From the NCBI GenBank assembly GCA_003797895.1, contig RKQB01000003.1:124001-188000 (forward strand): a stretch of 64,000 nucleotides of DNA. The letters run 5' to 3'. Shown here one piece after another: positions 45,217 to 54,754 of the stretch. The stretch comes from Cyclobacteriaceae bacterium YHN15 (GTDB lineage Bacteria; Bacteroidota; Bacteroidia; Cytophagales; Cyclobacteriaceae). The position numbers were made by a program, and so were the translations under genes. Under the pieces are notes generated by a model, which worked only from the letters and a program-made list of their open reading frames with translations, did no database searches and had not been told where the DNA came from. Each line of letters opens with the position of its first letter. The first letter of the stretch is position 1.

Positions 45217-46434
45217 TTATTTGATAACTACCGGAATTGGTTGTGAAATTATAAATGGCTGTACCTTTAAATAGGTAAGTGATCGCCATAGCCACTCAAT
45301 GGGACCATATTTAAATTTTTTCATCCAATACCAGCTTATGATCATTTGCGCACCGATGATCAGAAAGGCAATCAATAGAAGTTCAATATTCCTCAATTGA
45401 CCCATGTACCCAAGACCCCAATTAAAGAATAAGAATGTGCCGATCAGGGATTGAAATACATAATTTGTCAGTGCCATGCGTCCATAAGGAGCAAACCAGG
45501 AGAGTGTTTTTTGCATTTTTGGTAATCCAAAAAGGTAAACAAAGCCTGATGCCAGAAATATTGTAAAGAAAAAATTGAAATTATCGTAAGCGGATAATGC
45601 AAACATGGACCACCATGAAGTGAAATCAAAGATGCTTTCCATTTGTGAAAACAAATACCAAAAGAGCGGAATCATGGCAATCGTACCAACAAATGACCAC
45701 AGGATTATTTTTTTAAGAGTGGCTGCATTCGTTTGCAAATTCTCAAGGAGCCGGGTCCTCCCTATCCACATACCCAAAAGGAAAAAAGCAAATGTCAGAT
45801 AGCCTCGACCCAACACCCCCATTTGAAAATTGAATTTACCAATCAGTGCAATAAAATTGACCCGCCAAACATCCAATAAAGTCCCGCCTGTGATCGCGGT
45901 CATATATTTTTCATCAAAATTTTCAATGTTCAGTGCTATGATGGAATCATTACCAAAAATGCCAAAGGACAAAAACCTACCCCCACCCAGGAATAAAATG
46001 ACAGCTAAAGCAAGTACAACCTTATTGCTGACACTGTGAAAAGGGATAAGTAAAAATCCAAAAAGCACATAAATCACCAAGATGTCCCCTGAATAGAAAG
46101 AATTATGTGCCACACCGATTACTAATAATACCAACAATCGCCACAGGTACCGGGTTTTGTAATGTACACCGCTTTTTTCAGCATTATCCATCTGTATGAA
46201 AAAGCTAAGGCCAAAAAGCAATGAAAACAGGGCGAAAAACTTTCCCCTGATTATCCAAAAGGAGACCGTGTCTACTATGAAGTCGACAGGTCCCGAAAAC
46301 ATAACGGACCGCATTTCATCAGTAGGGAACCCAGCTAAGAACTGTTCCAGTACATGAGCAATCACAATTCCGGCAAGGGCGAAGCCTCTCAAGGCATCAA
46401 CAGCATGGATCCGATTTTTTACAACTTGGTTCAT
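45217..46434 (-). CDS. DUF418 family membrane protein
   Basis: 405 residues with about ten hydrophobic helices. RIHAVDALRGFALAGIVIAH is the N-terminal signature of DUF418 proteins, and the C-terminal GRMALTNYVFQSLIGTFLF matches the family end. These resemble acyltransferase-3-like membrane proteins; the function is unknown. The gene starts 90 bp after the D-aminoacylase stop and ends 7 bp before the PQQ dehydrogenase start, so the three probably form one transcript under module D. Confidence 0.9.
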   Translation of the reverse strand: MNQVVKNRIHAVDALRGFALAGIVIAHVLEQFLAGFPTDEMRSVMFSGPVDFIVDTVSFWIIRGKFFALFSLLFGLSFFIQMDNAEKSGVHYKTRYLWRLLVLLVIGVAHNSFYSGDILVIYVLFGFLLIPFHSVSNKVVLALAVILFLGGGRFLSFGIFGNDSIIALNIENFDEKYMTAITGGTLLDVWRVNFIALIGKFNFQMGVLGRGYLTFAFFLLGMWIGRTRLLENLQTNAATLKKIILWSFVGTIAMIPLFWYLFSQMESIFDFTSWWSMFALSAYDNFNFFFTIFLASGFVYLFGLPKMQKTLSWFAPYGRMALTNYVFQSLIGTFLFFNWGLGYMGQLRNIELLLIAFLIIGAQMIISWYWMKKFKYGPIEWLWRSLTYLKVQPFIISQPIPVVIK

Positions 46435-46524
46435 AAAGATTAGACTTGAAATGAAATGATTATTTTATTTTCGTTAGTAAAAAACCGGAATGTTCCCCAC
46501 TGTATTATTCCCGATATTTTAATC

Positions 46525-48000
46525 TTACTTTTTAAACTTCCCATAGACCCCTTGTCCAGGGAAAACATTGGGAACAGTCTCTCCATTTTTCAACACGAAG
46601 GTTCCGTTAACCAATACATATTCAATTCCTTCTGAAAACTCCAATCCCCCTTCAAAAGTCGCTTTGTCAATGATCGTGTTGGGATCAAAAACGGTAATGT
46701 CTGCATCGGCACCCACCTGTATTCTTCCTTTGAACCGCATCATGGGAGCTATTCCTTCCAAACGCTTTGCCGGTAGCAGTGTCATCTTTTCGATGGCGGT
46801 ATTTAAGTCCAGCACCTGATCTTCTCTGACATATTTCCCCAAAACCCTGGAAAAAGTCCCTGCTGTACGGGGATGGGCGAGTTTACTATAAGGCATACCG
46901 TCCGATCCAATGATTACCCCGGGTGCGGCAATGCCCCTTGCAATCCATTCGGGTTGCATCATGTGCATGATCACATATTGATTGGTCCTTCTGTGTCTCG
47001 TAAAGGTTTCTTGGGTAAGGCGTTCGCCTGTAGCCACCAACTGCAAATCCCCATAATCAATGCCCAATTTTTCCTGCCAACCTTCATTGAACATAGCCGT
47101 CATCAAGCCTGTAGAAGCAGCGGTATAAGGATACAGTTCGGTAGTGATGTCAAAGCCTTTCTGGGCTGCTGTACTGACCATTTTTAATGCAAAATCAATT
47201 TGACCCAGCGACATGCTATTGATGTGAACAATGTGTAAAGGTGCGCCCGTAAGCATAGCGTTGGCTATCACTTCTTGACTAGATAAAATATTTGGTTCCC
47301 GGTTGTGGGTATATACCAAGGCATTCAATTGCCCAGCCAGTTCAAAGACACTGTACATCTCTGCCGGCTTGGTATCGGGAAGGTATCCGATAGGAACCCC
47401 AATCCCAATGCCGCCTTCTTTCAGTGCTGATTTGATATTGACAAGGGTTTGGGCCATTTCTTCGGGTGTTTGGTCTTCGAGAAATGATGGTCCTGCTGCA
47501 TGAAAGAAGTTTTGGCGATTGGCCTCCTTATTCTTTACCTGAGCCAAAAGTTCATCTACATTGCTTTGGTACCTTTCCATGGCCTTCATCCGCTCAAAGG
47601 GCCAACAAACACTCGCCCCATAATGGATCAGCGCATTGCCTTGACGAGATGCATACCAAGCTCCGGTGTGTTCGATTCCCCATTCGAGTTCCAAGGCGGT
47701 CGTTACCCCATCGTGCAGTTGGTATTCCTGCTCGATATTTACCATGCCATGCACATGCAAGTCAATAAATCCGGGGGCTACCACCATGCCGCTGACATTG
47801 ACGGTTTCCTTTCCTGCCAAAGGATCGGAACTGACCATCATAATGCGGCCATTTTGGATACCTACATTTCTGATCGCATCTAATTTTGTTTCCGGATCGA
47901 TGACCCGGCCTCCTGTCAATACAATGTCGTATTGGATAGATGCTTGCCCAAAGGCATTTAAAGAAAGGATAAGGAAGAGGATTAAAAATATGTTTCTCAT
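46525..48000 (-). CDS. N-acyl-D-amino-acid deacylase-like amidohydrolase, secreted
   Basis: 491 residues with a signal peptide ending NAFGQ. YDIVLTGGRVIDPETKLDAI opens the domain; VAPGFIDLHVHGMVNIEQE holds the HxH motif; the later VYTHNREPN, IVHINSMSLG and VIIGSDGMPYS are the D-aminoacylase-type ligands. It releases amino acids from N-acyl-D-amino acids or related amides. First gene after module D; 90 bp before the DUF418 gene. Confidence 0.92.
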   Translation of the reverse strand: MRNIFLILFLILSLNAFGQASIQYDIVLTGGRVIDPETKLDAIRNVGIQNGRIMMVSSDPLAGKETVNVSGMVVAPGFIDLHVHGMVNIEQEYQLHDGVTTALELEWGIEHTGAWYASRQGNALIHYGASVCWPFERMKAMERYQSNVDELLAQVKNKEANRQNFFHAAGPSFLEDQTPEEMAQTLVNIKSALKEGGIGIGVPIGYLPDTKPAEMYSVFELAGQLNALVYTHNREPNILSSQEVIANAMLTGAPLHIVHINSMSLGQIDFALKMVSTAAQKGFDITTELYPYTAASTGLMTAMFNEGWQEKLGIDYGDLQLVATGERLTQETFTRHRRTNQYVIMHMMQPEWIARGIAAPGVIIGSDGMPYSKLAHPRTAGTFSRVLGKYVREDQVLDLNTAIEKMTLLPAKRLEGIAPMMRFKGRIQVGADADITVFDPNTIIDKATFEGGLEFSEGIEYVLVNGTFVLKNGETVPNVFPGQGVYGKFKK

Positions 48001-48076
48001 GAATTTACCTTGTTAGAATTATTGTGGGTTCTGATTAGCAGGGATTTTATAAAAGTCTTCGTTCCGCTAAGTAAAG

Positions 48077-48168
48077 TAAGATATGAAAATCAATGCCGGC
48101 AAATCGCCGACCTGGGACGAAATGCGCCAATTTCTTCCCCAATGAACAGGTTTTCTTTCCGAAGAGGG
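48077..48168 (-). promoter_or_regulatory. Conserved promoter module D
   Basis: Plus strand: GTAAGATATGAAAATCAAT, GCC, GGCAAA (48077-48104), 11 bp, GGACGAAATG (48116-48125), TTTCTTCCCCAATGAACAGG, TTTTCTTTCCGAAGAGGG. Read on the minus strand the half-sites CGGAAAGAAA and GGGGAAGAAA are 21 bp apart, the box CATTTCGTCC follows, and 11 bp later comes TTTGCC..TATCTTAC. The gene start is at 48000. This is the clearest copy. It also lies 132 bp downstream of the kinase gene stop (48300); nothing else stands out in the gap. Confidence 0.78.
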
Positions 48169-48299
48169 ATTTTACCTCGGCTGTTTAGGATCTAATATTC
48201 AACGCGTAGATTATTTCTTAGGAGCTGTCGGTTTGTGAGAGGAAGATTACCGCTTACAATTCTTATTTTTCCTCTTGGTCAAGCAAACAGGTTAAATTA

Positions 48300-50222
48300 T
48301 CATGCAGCCTTTTCAGGTTTAAAATCAAAAAATATCCGTGTACCATTCTTTACTTCTTCCTGCATGGTGCCGTTTAATTGCTGGGTAAGCAGCGAGATCA
48401 ACTGACCGCCAAAGCCGGTGCCTTTGATCTGCTCGCTTTTGCCTACGCCATTGTCGCTTACCTGTAACTGAAGAACGCCATCCCCATTCTTTTGAAGGGT
48501 GATTTCAACTTTGCCCTGCTGTCCTTCAGGGAAGGCATATTTAAGCGTATTTGTCAGCAATTCATTAACAATTAGCCCAAGTGGAACAGCGGTGTCAATA
48601 TCCACATCAAGGTTATCCATGGCACATTCAAGGGTTACCCGCTTTTCAGCACCAAAAGATCCGATCAGACTTTCACCCAGGTTGATAAAATAATCTTTCA
48701 TTTCAACGGCACCCAGGTTAGTGCCCTGATAGAGTTTTTGATGTACGATGCCAATGGATTGCACCCGGTTTTGCCCTTCCTGCATCGCATCTTTGGTATT
48801 GGGATCATCTATCTGTGATGATTGTAATTCCAACAAACTGCTGACTACCTCAAGGTTGTTTTTTACACGATGGTGTATTTCTTTTAAAAGCAATTCATTT
48901 TCCGCATTGCGCTTATCGAGCAGCACATTTTTATGGTCTAATTCTTCATTCAGTGCCGCCAATTTCTGGTTGCTTTTTTGTTCCAGTCTATAATTACGAT
49001 ATAGAAGTACGAGCATAACAGTGCCAAGTAGTAGGGCTACAATGTAAAAAGTCTGTTGTTGCTGTTTTGCAAGAAGTTCTTTATCTTGTTTGAGTACATT
49101 CATCTCCAATTCACTCTCACGCAGGCTTCTTTCGTTTCTTTCCAATTCGATACTTTCGTTGGTATCTGCCCATTCAACATGATATGCCAGAGCCTTCTTG
49201 TAATCGCCTTTGAGCGCATACAATTTGGATAATTTTTTGATAAAGCTCGCCGTATTGGCTTTGGTATTAATCTCAATTGAGGAATTCTTGGCTTTTTCAT
49301 AATAGGCAATTGCTTCATCAATTCGGCCGTCTACCTCAGCAATATCACCCAATAGCGAATGCGTAAATTGATAAACATCAATGGTAGTCAAGTGATACTT
49401 TTCTAATAGTTGTATGGTTTCAAATAGGTAGGATTCTGCCTCTTCGTACTTTTTTCTTAAAACAAGGTAGTTTCCCATTGAGTAAGAATGCCAGGTATGA
49501 TGAAAGGGATTGGTGATTTGAGGTAACAGCGCATCTAATTGGTTCAAATAAAATTCAGTTGAATCAGGGTTAGAATTTTCATAATGATAAGAGAGAAGTT
49601 TGTAAGCAATGACAAGGGCTTCATTTTTTTCCGGATAATCTGATTCTTGATAGCCAATCATACTCTCTTTTAAATATTGAATTCCTATTTCTTTTTCTTC
49701 AGGCAAACCATATTGATAATAAAACCTGCCCTTGTCTTTCAAAATTTTGAGTTGAACCTCTGTTCGGGTATCAGCTTTAAGCATATCCAAGGCTTTTACA
49801 AAAAGCTCAAGCCCCGGTTTTGGTTCACCTCTTATTATTTTGATCAAAGCCCAATTGATTAATAAATCATAACCCAAAACTTTATCTTTTTTATTGTCAG
49901 GGATTTTTTCATAATATTCCCAGCCTATAGGTGCCAGCGAATCCACCACATTAAAGTTATGGGACCGATTGGCCCTGTCGGTAATCTCACGGTACAATTC
50001 GGCTAAACGTTCATATTGAAGAGGCTGACTATTTTGGAGTAAGGCGGCAGCCTTATCAAAGTAAAAGACGGTGCTGTCTCGGTTAAAGTGGGGCATTTCT
50101 CTAAACCACAATGCCTTTTCTTGGAAAGTTTTACTCAAAACACAAACTTGCTCAGGCGAATGATTTTGAGCAAAGCTTACCCTAAACAAGAGAAAAAGAA
50201 AGAAAAAAAAGTAGCTTTTCAT
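48300..50222 (-). CDS. TPR-type sensor histidine kinase (HisKA_2)
   Basis: 640 residues. Signal peptide ending VSFAQ; helical TPR-type repeats (about residues 60-370, for example HTWHSYSMGNYLVLRKKYEEA and IDEAIAYYEKAKNSS) in the periplasm; one membrane helix at about 393-410 (FYIVALLLGTVMLVLLY); HisKA_2 with LLLKEIHHRVKNNLEVVSS (His450/451); HATPase with VNELLTNTLKYAFP and SDNGVGKSEQ. The kinase half resembles that of the 33550 protein closely, but the sensor halves are unrelated. No response regulator is nearby. Confidence 0.92.
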   Translation of the reverse strand: MKSYFFFFLFLLFRVSFAQNHSPEQVCVLSKTFQEKALWFREMPHFNRDSTVFYFDKAAALLQNSQPLQYERLAELYREITDRANRSHNFNVVDSLAPIGWEYYEKIPDNKKDKVLGYDLLINWALIKIIRGEPKPGLELFVKALDMLKADTRTEVQLKILKDKGRFYYQYGLPEEKEIGIQYLKESMIGYQESDYPEKNEALVIAYKLLSYHYENSNPDSTEFYLNQLDALLPQITNPFHHTWHSYSMGNYLVLRKKYEEAESYLFETIQLLEKYHLTTIDVYQFTHSLLGDIAEVDGRIDEAIAYYEKAKNSSIEINTKANTASFIKKLSKLYALKGDYKKALAYHVEWADTNESIELERNERSLRESELEMNVLKQDKELLAKQQQQTFYIVALLLGTVMLVLLYRNYRLEQKSNQKLAALNEELDHKNVLLDKRNAENELLLKEIHHRVKNNLEVVSSLLELQSSQIDDPNTKDAMQEGQNRVQSIGIVHQKLYQGTNLGAVEMKDYFINLGESLIGSFGAEKRVTLECAMDNLDVDIDTAVPLGLIVNELLTNTLKYAFPEGQQGKVEITLQKNGDGVLQLQVSDNGVGKSEQIKGTGFGGQLISLLTQQLNGTMQEEVKNGTRIFFDFKPEKAA

Positions 50223-50438
50223 TTGAATTTATGGTGTTATCAGTTGCTTGTATCAGAGCAATAAATTGGGGATTAACTTTATTTTAATAGAGAAATTATA
50301 GCGAAGAGGATAATCCTTTTATGTGTTTTAATCATTTATCCCCTAGAACAGTCAATTAGCCAATTGTTTAAATATGCACATTTTTTTTAATCTTTGGAAA
50401 TTGTATTGCAAGACCTATTAATGAAGCCCTTAGAACTT

Positions 50439-52514
50439 CTAATCTCCATATATTTTTTTCTGGATATACCTAAACGCCGCTTCATACGCCCCAACCCAAT
50501 TTTTGTGCAACAAAAACGAATGGACCTCATCCGGGAAGACCAACTGCTCCACATCCACCCCCTGTTTCCTCAGCACCTCCAACAATTCCACACTCTCTGA
50601 AAACAACACATTCCGGTCATCATCCCCATGGATCAACAAAACCGGTTCTTTCCAATTTTTGACATGGTACATGGGTGAAGATTTGAAAGCCAGTTCCGCC
50701 ATCTCAGGAAATTTCTCGGGCTTGTACCACGGTGCAAACACCCCAATGTCATTGTTCCAATTGTGTACTCCATGAATATCCACCCCTGCCAAAAATTTTC
50801 CGGGAGCCTGCGACAGGGCATGGGCCGTCAAAAATCCCCCATAACTTCCGCCCCAGGGAATGATTTTAGAAGCATCCACATCGGTTCTGGATGCCAGATA
50901 ATCCGCTGCGGCCATCACATCCTGCACTTCACTTGCCCCTCCGGCACCATAATTCTCCTCTTCCCTGAAATCCAATCCATAGCCAATTCCGCTACGGTAA
51001 TTCAATGTTAGCGCGATATAGCCATTAGCGGCAAAAAACTGCTGCATCGCATAAGCATGACTGTAATACAGCCCATAATTAAAGCCCAATAACATCTGCC
51101 TCCTGCTCCCTCCATGCAGGAAAATCACGGCAGGATATTTTTTTGTAGCATCGTAATCTGAAGGCAAGAGCAGTTGGCCGTAGGTTTCAAAACCATCTGC
51201 CGCTTTAAAAACCAAAGCCTCAGGCATAGTCAAGTTATCCGGGAATTGTTCAGGGAATAAATTTTCAGCCAACAAATCTTCCTTTCCATACTGAACAATC
51301 ACTGGCCAGGCGGGACGGTTGTGGGAGGCCGAAATATAGGCCAAGCCGTTTTCCAATCGGACCGGTGCCCATTGGATTTCATCTTTTTTACCCAAAAATT
51401 CCAGATTATAACTATGCAGGTCCAAACGCCAAATATTTCTCCTGTCAATATTCCCGATATTGGTAGTGATCAAAAGTTCACCGGGAACCCAGCTGCTTTC
51501 CACCCATTCCACCTGTCCATCTCCCGGGGTAAGGTGTTTGACTTCTTTGGTAGAAGGATTGACAGCATATAGATGCATCCAATTGTTTTTCTCCCAGGGG
51601 AAGACAATCGAACCTGTTGGCGTCCACCACAAGCGGGAGCTGATGGCAGGAAGGTCGCGGACCATCACACTGCCCTTGCCTTTATCTGCTTTGAATACTT
51701 CTTCGCCTGTCCTACTTGCCATATCTAAGACTCGAATGCTCCATGGATTGGCCTCCTTGAGGGAGGTAAAGGGCAGTTTGTTGTTGATATTCGGAACTCT
51801 GAGGTAGGCCAGTTTTTTACCATCCGGACTCCATGCAGGATAAGAATCATGGTCCATGCTAGGTTCAGGATAACTGACTGTCCCTTTTTCCAAGTCAAAC
51901 AAACCCACAAAAGCATGGTCTACCCTGCTGCTGGTAAAAGCCAAAAGTTTTCCGTCAGAACTCCAGGTCAACTGACCCAAAGATCCCCTTGCAGAGAACA
52001 AGGGCTTGTCTTCACTGTCGGTTCCTAAAAGGTCTTTCAAATAAACTTTGCCTGATTTGATGAAAGTTAACTTTTTCCCATCCGGATGAAAAAGCGGTGC
52101 ATAACCAACCGAAAAGGATTTCACCTCACCCTTACCCAAATCTACCCAATGAATTTCCCTGTCTGTGCTTTCCTGCAATTGGGCCGGATTAGCGGGTTCA
52201 CCCACAGGATTCTTAGTATTTCCCCTCACAAACACCAGAAAATTTCCATCAGGAGAAAAAACCAAATCCCCGATATCCACTCCGATATCTCCTTTGTAAT
52301 CGGTGAGTTTTTTGGCTTCATATCCCGGTGCTTGGGCATAAAACACATTCCGCTCCCCTTGGTCATTGAATACCCATGCAATCGCATTGCCCTCCGGAGA
52401 AGCTGTCAATGAAGTGGGGAAAGGAACCGAGAGGTAGTCGGAAATGGATTGGGCGGAAAGCTGAAAAAAGAGGAAAACGAGGAGGAAGAGGGTGGTGAGG
52501 AGGGATTTTTTCAT
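50439..52514 (-). CDS. S9 family peptidase (prolyl oligopeptidase/DPP-type), secreted
   Basis: 691 residues with a signal peptide ending LSAQ. The N-terminal propeller has FSPDGNFLVFVRG and AWSPDGKKLAYLRV blades. The C-terminal alpha/beta hydrolase has HGGSRRQMLLGFNYG (oxyanion strand), PWGGSYGGFLTAHALS (catalytic Ser), LIHGDDDRNV (Asp) and DEVHSFLL (His). It probably cleaves oligopeptides in the periplasm. It is separated from the kinase gene by 216 bp, in which I see nothing. Confidence 0.95.
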   Translation of the reverse strand: MKKSLLTTLFLLVFLFFQLSAQSISDYLSVPFPTSLTASPEGNAIAWVFNDQGERNVFYAQAPGYEAKKLTDYKGDIGVDIGDLVFSPDGNFLVFVRGNTKNPVGEPANPAQLQESTDREIHWVDLGKGEVKSFSVGYAPLFHPDGKKLTFIKSGKVYLKDLLGTDSEDKPLFSARGSLGQLTWSSDGKLLAFTSSRVDHAFVGLFDLEKGTVSYPEPSMDHDSYPAWSPDGKKLAYLRVPNINNKLPFTSLKEANPWSIRVLDMASRTGEEVFKADKGKGSVMVRDLPAISSRLWWTPTGSIVFPWEKNNWMHLYAVNPSTKEVKHLTPGDGQVEWVESSWVPGELLITTNIGNIDRRNIWRLDLHSYNLEFLGKKDEIQWAPVRLENGLAYISASHNRPAWPVIVQYGKEDLLAENLFPEQFPDNLTMPEALVFKAADGFETYGQLLLPSDYDATKKYPAVIFLHGGSRRQMLLGFNYGLYYSHAYAMQQFFAANGYIALTLNYRSGIGYGLDFREEENYGAGGASEVQDVMAAADYLASRTDVDASKIIPWGGSYGGFLTAHALSQAPGKFLAGVDIHGVHNWNNDIGVFAPWYKPEKFPEMAELAFKSSPMYHVKNWKEPVLLIHGDDDRNVLFSESVELLEVLRKQGVDVEQLVFPDEVHSFLLHKNWVGAYEAAFRYIQKKIYGD

Positions 52515-52775
52515 GAGGGAAGGATAATGAGTTATTGAATCTTTGAAAGAAAGTTTTTTTATCTTATGATTTGGGACGGTTAATCAAGATAAGCCTTATC
52601 CTTAAATTTATCAAAGTGGATAAGGGAATTGTTCTCCAAATAAAAACCCTCAAAGGGATTCCCCCTCCCAAGCTGTAAAGTCATCTTATACTTAGCTCAA
52701 CATAATATCCCAATATCATAAAATATTCATTAAGATCTCTGTAAAATTTTCTTAATATCTTCTATTGAATTCAAT

Positions 52776-52816
52776 CTTGATTTATACGTATAATATTTTT
52801 ATTTTTGTCGTATAAA
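52776..52816 (+). promoter_or_regulatory. Promoter and operator of the RHH/PIN toxin-antitoxin pair
   Basis: CTTG (52776-52779) and TATTTTTG (52800-52807) with 20 bp between them fit the Bacteroidota promoter (TTTG, TAnnTTTG). Between and around them lie the palindrome TATACGTATA (52783-52792) and the inverted pair TTTATACG/CGTATAAA (52781-52788, 52809-52816). These would suit a ribbon-helix-helix repressor that autoregulates the operon. I see nothing else in 52515-52775. Confidence 0.7.
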
Positions 52817-52827
52817 TAAATAAGGTC

Positions 52828-53082
52828 ATGGATGCCAAAATCACACTTTCATTTGACAAAAAAATAATTGAAAAGGCAAAGGAGTTTGCTGCACAGCAAA
52901 ATATCTCTCTTTCCAGGATGACAGAATATCTGTATGCCCAAATCACATCCGGAGATTACAAGACTTTGGATGATATGCCTGTAGCTGACTGGATCAGCAT
53001 ATTGGCAGAGGGTAAAGCAGAATACAAGAAAAGCCCAACCAGAAAAAAGATGAAATCCACGTATTTCGATGCCAAAAAATGA
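52828..53082 (+). CDS. DUF6364-like ribbon-helix-helix antitoxin
   Basis: 84 residues. The N-terminal strand MDAKITLSFDKKIIEKAKEF followed by AAQQNISLSRMTEYLYA is the ribbon-helix-helix layout of DUF6364-type antitoxins; the basic C terminus (KKSPTRKKMKST) would bind and block the toxin. It overlaps the PIN gene by 4 bp (ATGA), the usual antitoxin-toxin arrangement, and is preceded by a palindromic operator. Confidence 0.88.
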   Translation: MDAKITLSFDKKIIEKAKEFAAQQNISLSRMTEYLYAQITSGDYKTLDDMPVADWISILAEGKAEYKKSPTRKKMKSTYFDAKK

Positions 53083-53498
53083 AAATATTCATTGACGCCA
53101 ATATTCTTGTATCCGTGCTCAATCATGAATATCCGCTTTTCAATTACTCATCAAGGATCTTGAGTTTGGCTGATTCTCCCAATTATCAGATTTTTACTTC
53201 TCCTATCTGTTTGGCTATTGCCTTTTATTTTTCAGAGAAAAAAAGTGGGAGAAAACTGGCAAAAAAGAAACTGGAAGTTTTGTGTGACAAGGTTAAAAGT
53301 ACCTTAGTCGATCAGGAAATTGTTCAAAGTGCCATTCATAATCCGAAAATTTTGGATTTTGAGGATGGCCTTGAATACTATTCAGCTATACATTCAGGTT
53401 GTGGCATTATTTTAACAGAAGATAAAACTGATTTTTATTTTGCGGAACTTCCTGTTTTGAATTCACAGGAATTTGTTAGGCGGTATTTTGGAAAATAA
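53079..53498 (+). CDS. PIN-domain ribonuclease toxin
   Basis: 139 residues. MKIFIDANILVSVLNHEYPL has the first PIN acid (Asp6); the remaining acids are in ILDFEDGLEYYSA and ILTEDKTDFYF, giving a Mg-dependent active site. The Lys-rich segment EKKSGRKLAKKKLEV sits between them. PIN toxins cut RNA, often tRNA or mRNA. The start overlaps the antitoxin stop, so the two are coexpressed. The target RNA is unknown. Confidence 0.9.
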   Translation: MKIFIDANILVSVLNHEYPLFNYSSRILSLADSPNYQIFTSPICLAIAFYFSEKKSGRKLAKKKLEVLCDKVKSTLVDQEIVQSAIHNPKILDFEDGLEYYSAIHSGCGIILTEDKTDFYFAELPVLNSQEFVRRYFGK

Positions 53499-53630
53499 TA
53501 AGTGTAATATTGACAGTTTTTTGTATATTCATCCCTAAATTATAAAATTCAGAATGGCTTTATTCTGTCATCTCTGGAATAAATAATCCAAAACAACTTC
53601 AATTAAGCCCATCTCTTTACCTATTTAACC

Positions 53631-54575
53631 ATGCCTAAACCTCATAAATTCTTTATTCTGAAGGCCTTTTTGGCTTTCTTTATAGCTTTTGCTACCACTG
53701 CTTTGGCGCAGGACGGGACCATTTACCCACTTGAAACACCCGCAGAGCCAAACGCCATTCTCCTGGGAACAGGAATTGTGGAAAATCAACCCGCCCCTGA
53801 GACATGGTTCCGACAGTGGGGTGATCCCATGGCCCGAAACATCTCCACGGCAACCCTCACCCCTTTCCTTCCGGAACCCGGAAAGGCAAACGGTGCAGCA
53901 GTGATCGTTGCGCCGGGCGGAGGTTTCAGCTGGCTTTCCATGGGCAATGAGGGTTGGGAAGTGGCAGAGGCACTTGCAGCCCAGGGAATTGCTGCCTTTG
54001 TGCTCAAATACAGGCTAAACCCTACCCCTGAATCTCTGGAAGATTTTTCCGCTTGGATGAACCGTCCCCGAACTCCTGCCCCTGCTCCTTCTTCCAATTC
54101 TAGTACAAGCACCACAGCTCCGGTACCTCCACAGCGTGACCTATCCAACCAACTCGAAGACGCTGAGGCAGCCTATGCCATGATCATCAATAGAGCAAAA
54201 GAATGGGGAGTCGATACTGACCGAATTGGTATGATAGGTTTCTCGGCAGGTGCTGGGCTGACCATGCACTCCACCCTTCATTCCAAAACCATAAAACTGG
54301 CTTTTATCGGCCCGATTTATGGAGGCATGGGCCCAGTAGAAGTGCCTGAGAATGCGCCACCGATGTTCAATGTGATCGCCACCGATGATTTTCTATTCAG
54401 GGGTCAGTTTGGAGTGATCGAATCCTGGTTCAAAGCAGGTATTCCTGTGGAGTTTCACCTTTACCAGAACGGGGGCCATGGTTTCGGCCTAGGAAATCCA
54501 AACCGTACCAGCAACCGCTGGTTTGATGCCTTTATCCACTGGCTGGATGTAAACAAGTTTCTTACTGCCAAATAA
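53631..54575 (+). CDS. Secreted alpha/beta hydrolase (esterase)
   Basis: 314 residues; signal peptide ending TTALAQ. VIVAPGGGFSWLSMGNEGWE is the oxyanion-hole region, IGFSAGAGLTMH has the catalytic Ser, and LYQNGGHGFGLG the His. A Pro/Ser/Thr-rich insert (PRTPAPAPSSNSSTSTT) separates the second strand from the helix that precedes the nucleophile. It resembles xylan/carbohydrate esterases of the BD-FAE group. A single gene, 132 bp after the PIN gene. Confidence 0.9.
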   Translation: MPKPHKFFILKAFLAFFIAFATTALAQDGTIYPLETPAEPNAILLGTGIVENQPAPETWFRQWGDPMARNISTATLTPFLPEPGKANGAAVIVAPGGGFSWLSMGNEGWEVAEALAAQGIAAFVLKYRLNPTPESLEDFSAWMNRPRTPAPAPSSNSSTSTTAPVPPQRDLSNQLEDAEAAYAMIINRAKEWGVDTDRIGMIGFSAGAGLTMHSTLHSKTIKLAFIGPIYGGMGPVEVPENAPPMFNVIATDDFLFRGQFGVIESWFKAGIPVEFHLYQNGGHGFGLGNPNRTSNRWFDAFIHWLDVNKFLTAK

Positions 54576-54637
54576 CGTAATGCTTTCTGTAGGTTTGAGT
54601 GAAGTAGGTGAGGAAAGAAAGGAAAGATTTATTTCAA

Positions 54638-54690
54638 AATATGAATTACAAATTCATATTAATAGCAAGGCGTAGTTGTAAAACTACGCC
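54638..54690. repeat. Two hairpins between convergent genes
   Basis: AATATGAATT/AATTCATATT (54638-54647, 54651-54660, loop ACA) and GGCGTAGTT/AACTACGCC (54669-54677, 54682-54690, loop GTAA), both perfect. The second is followed by CGACGCC and more repeat-like sequence to about 54740. They lie between the ends of two convergent genes and may act as a bidirectional transcript end or be a REP-like element. Confidence 0.68.
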
Positions 54691-54754
54691 TAGTCCGACG
54701 CCAAGCTACATCCAGACGGGGGTTAGTTCAAATTACGCTTAGCTCTAGTATCAG

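Noticed and set aside
50223..50438. Search for a further promoter module upstream of the 48300-50222 kinase
   Set aside because: No GGACGAAATG-type box or half-sites are present there.
53786..54148. Minus-strand open frame within the esterase gene
   Set aside because: It is the shadow of the Pro/Ser/Thr-rich insert of the plus-strand gene.
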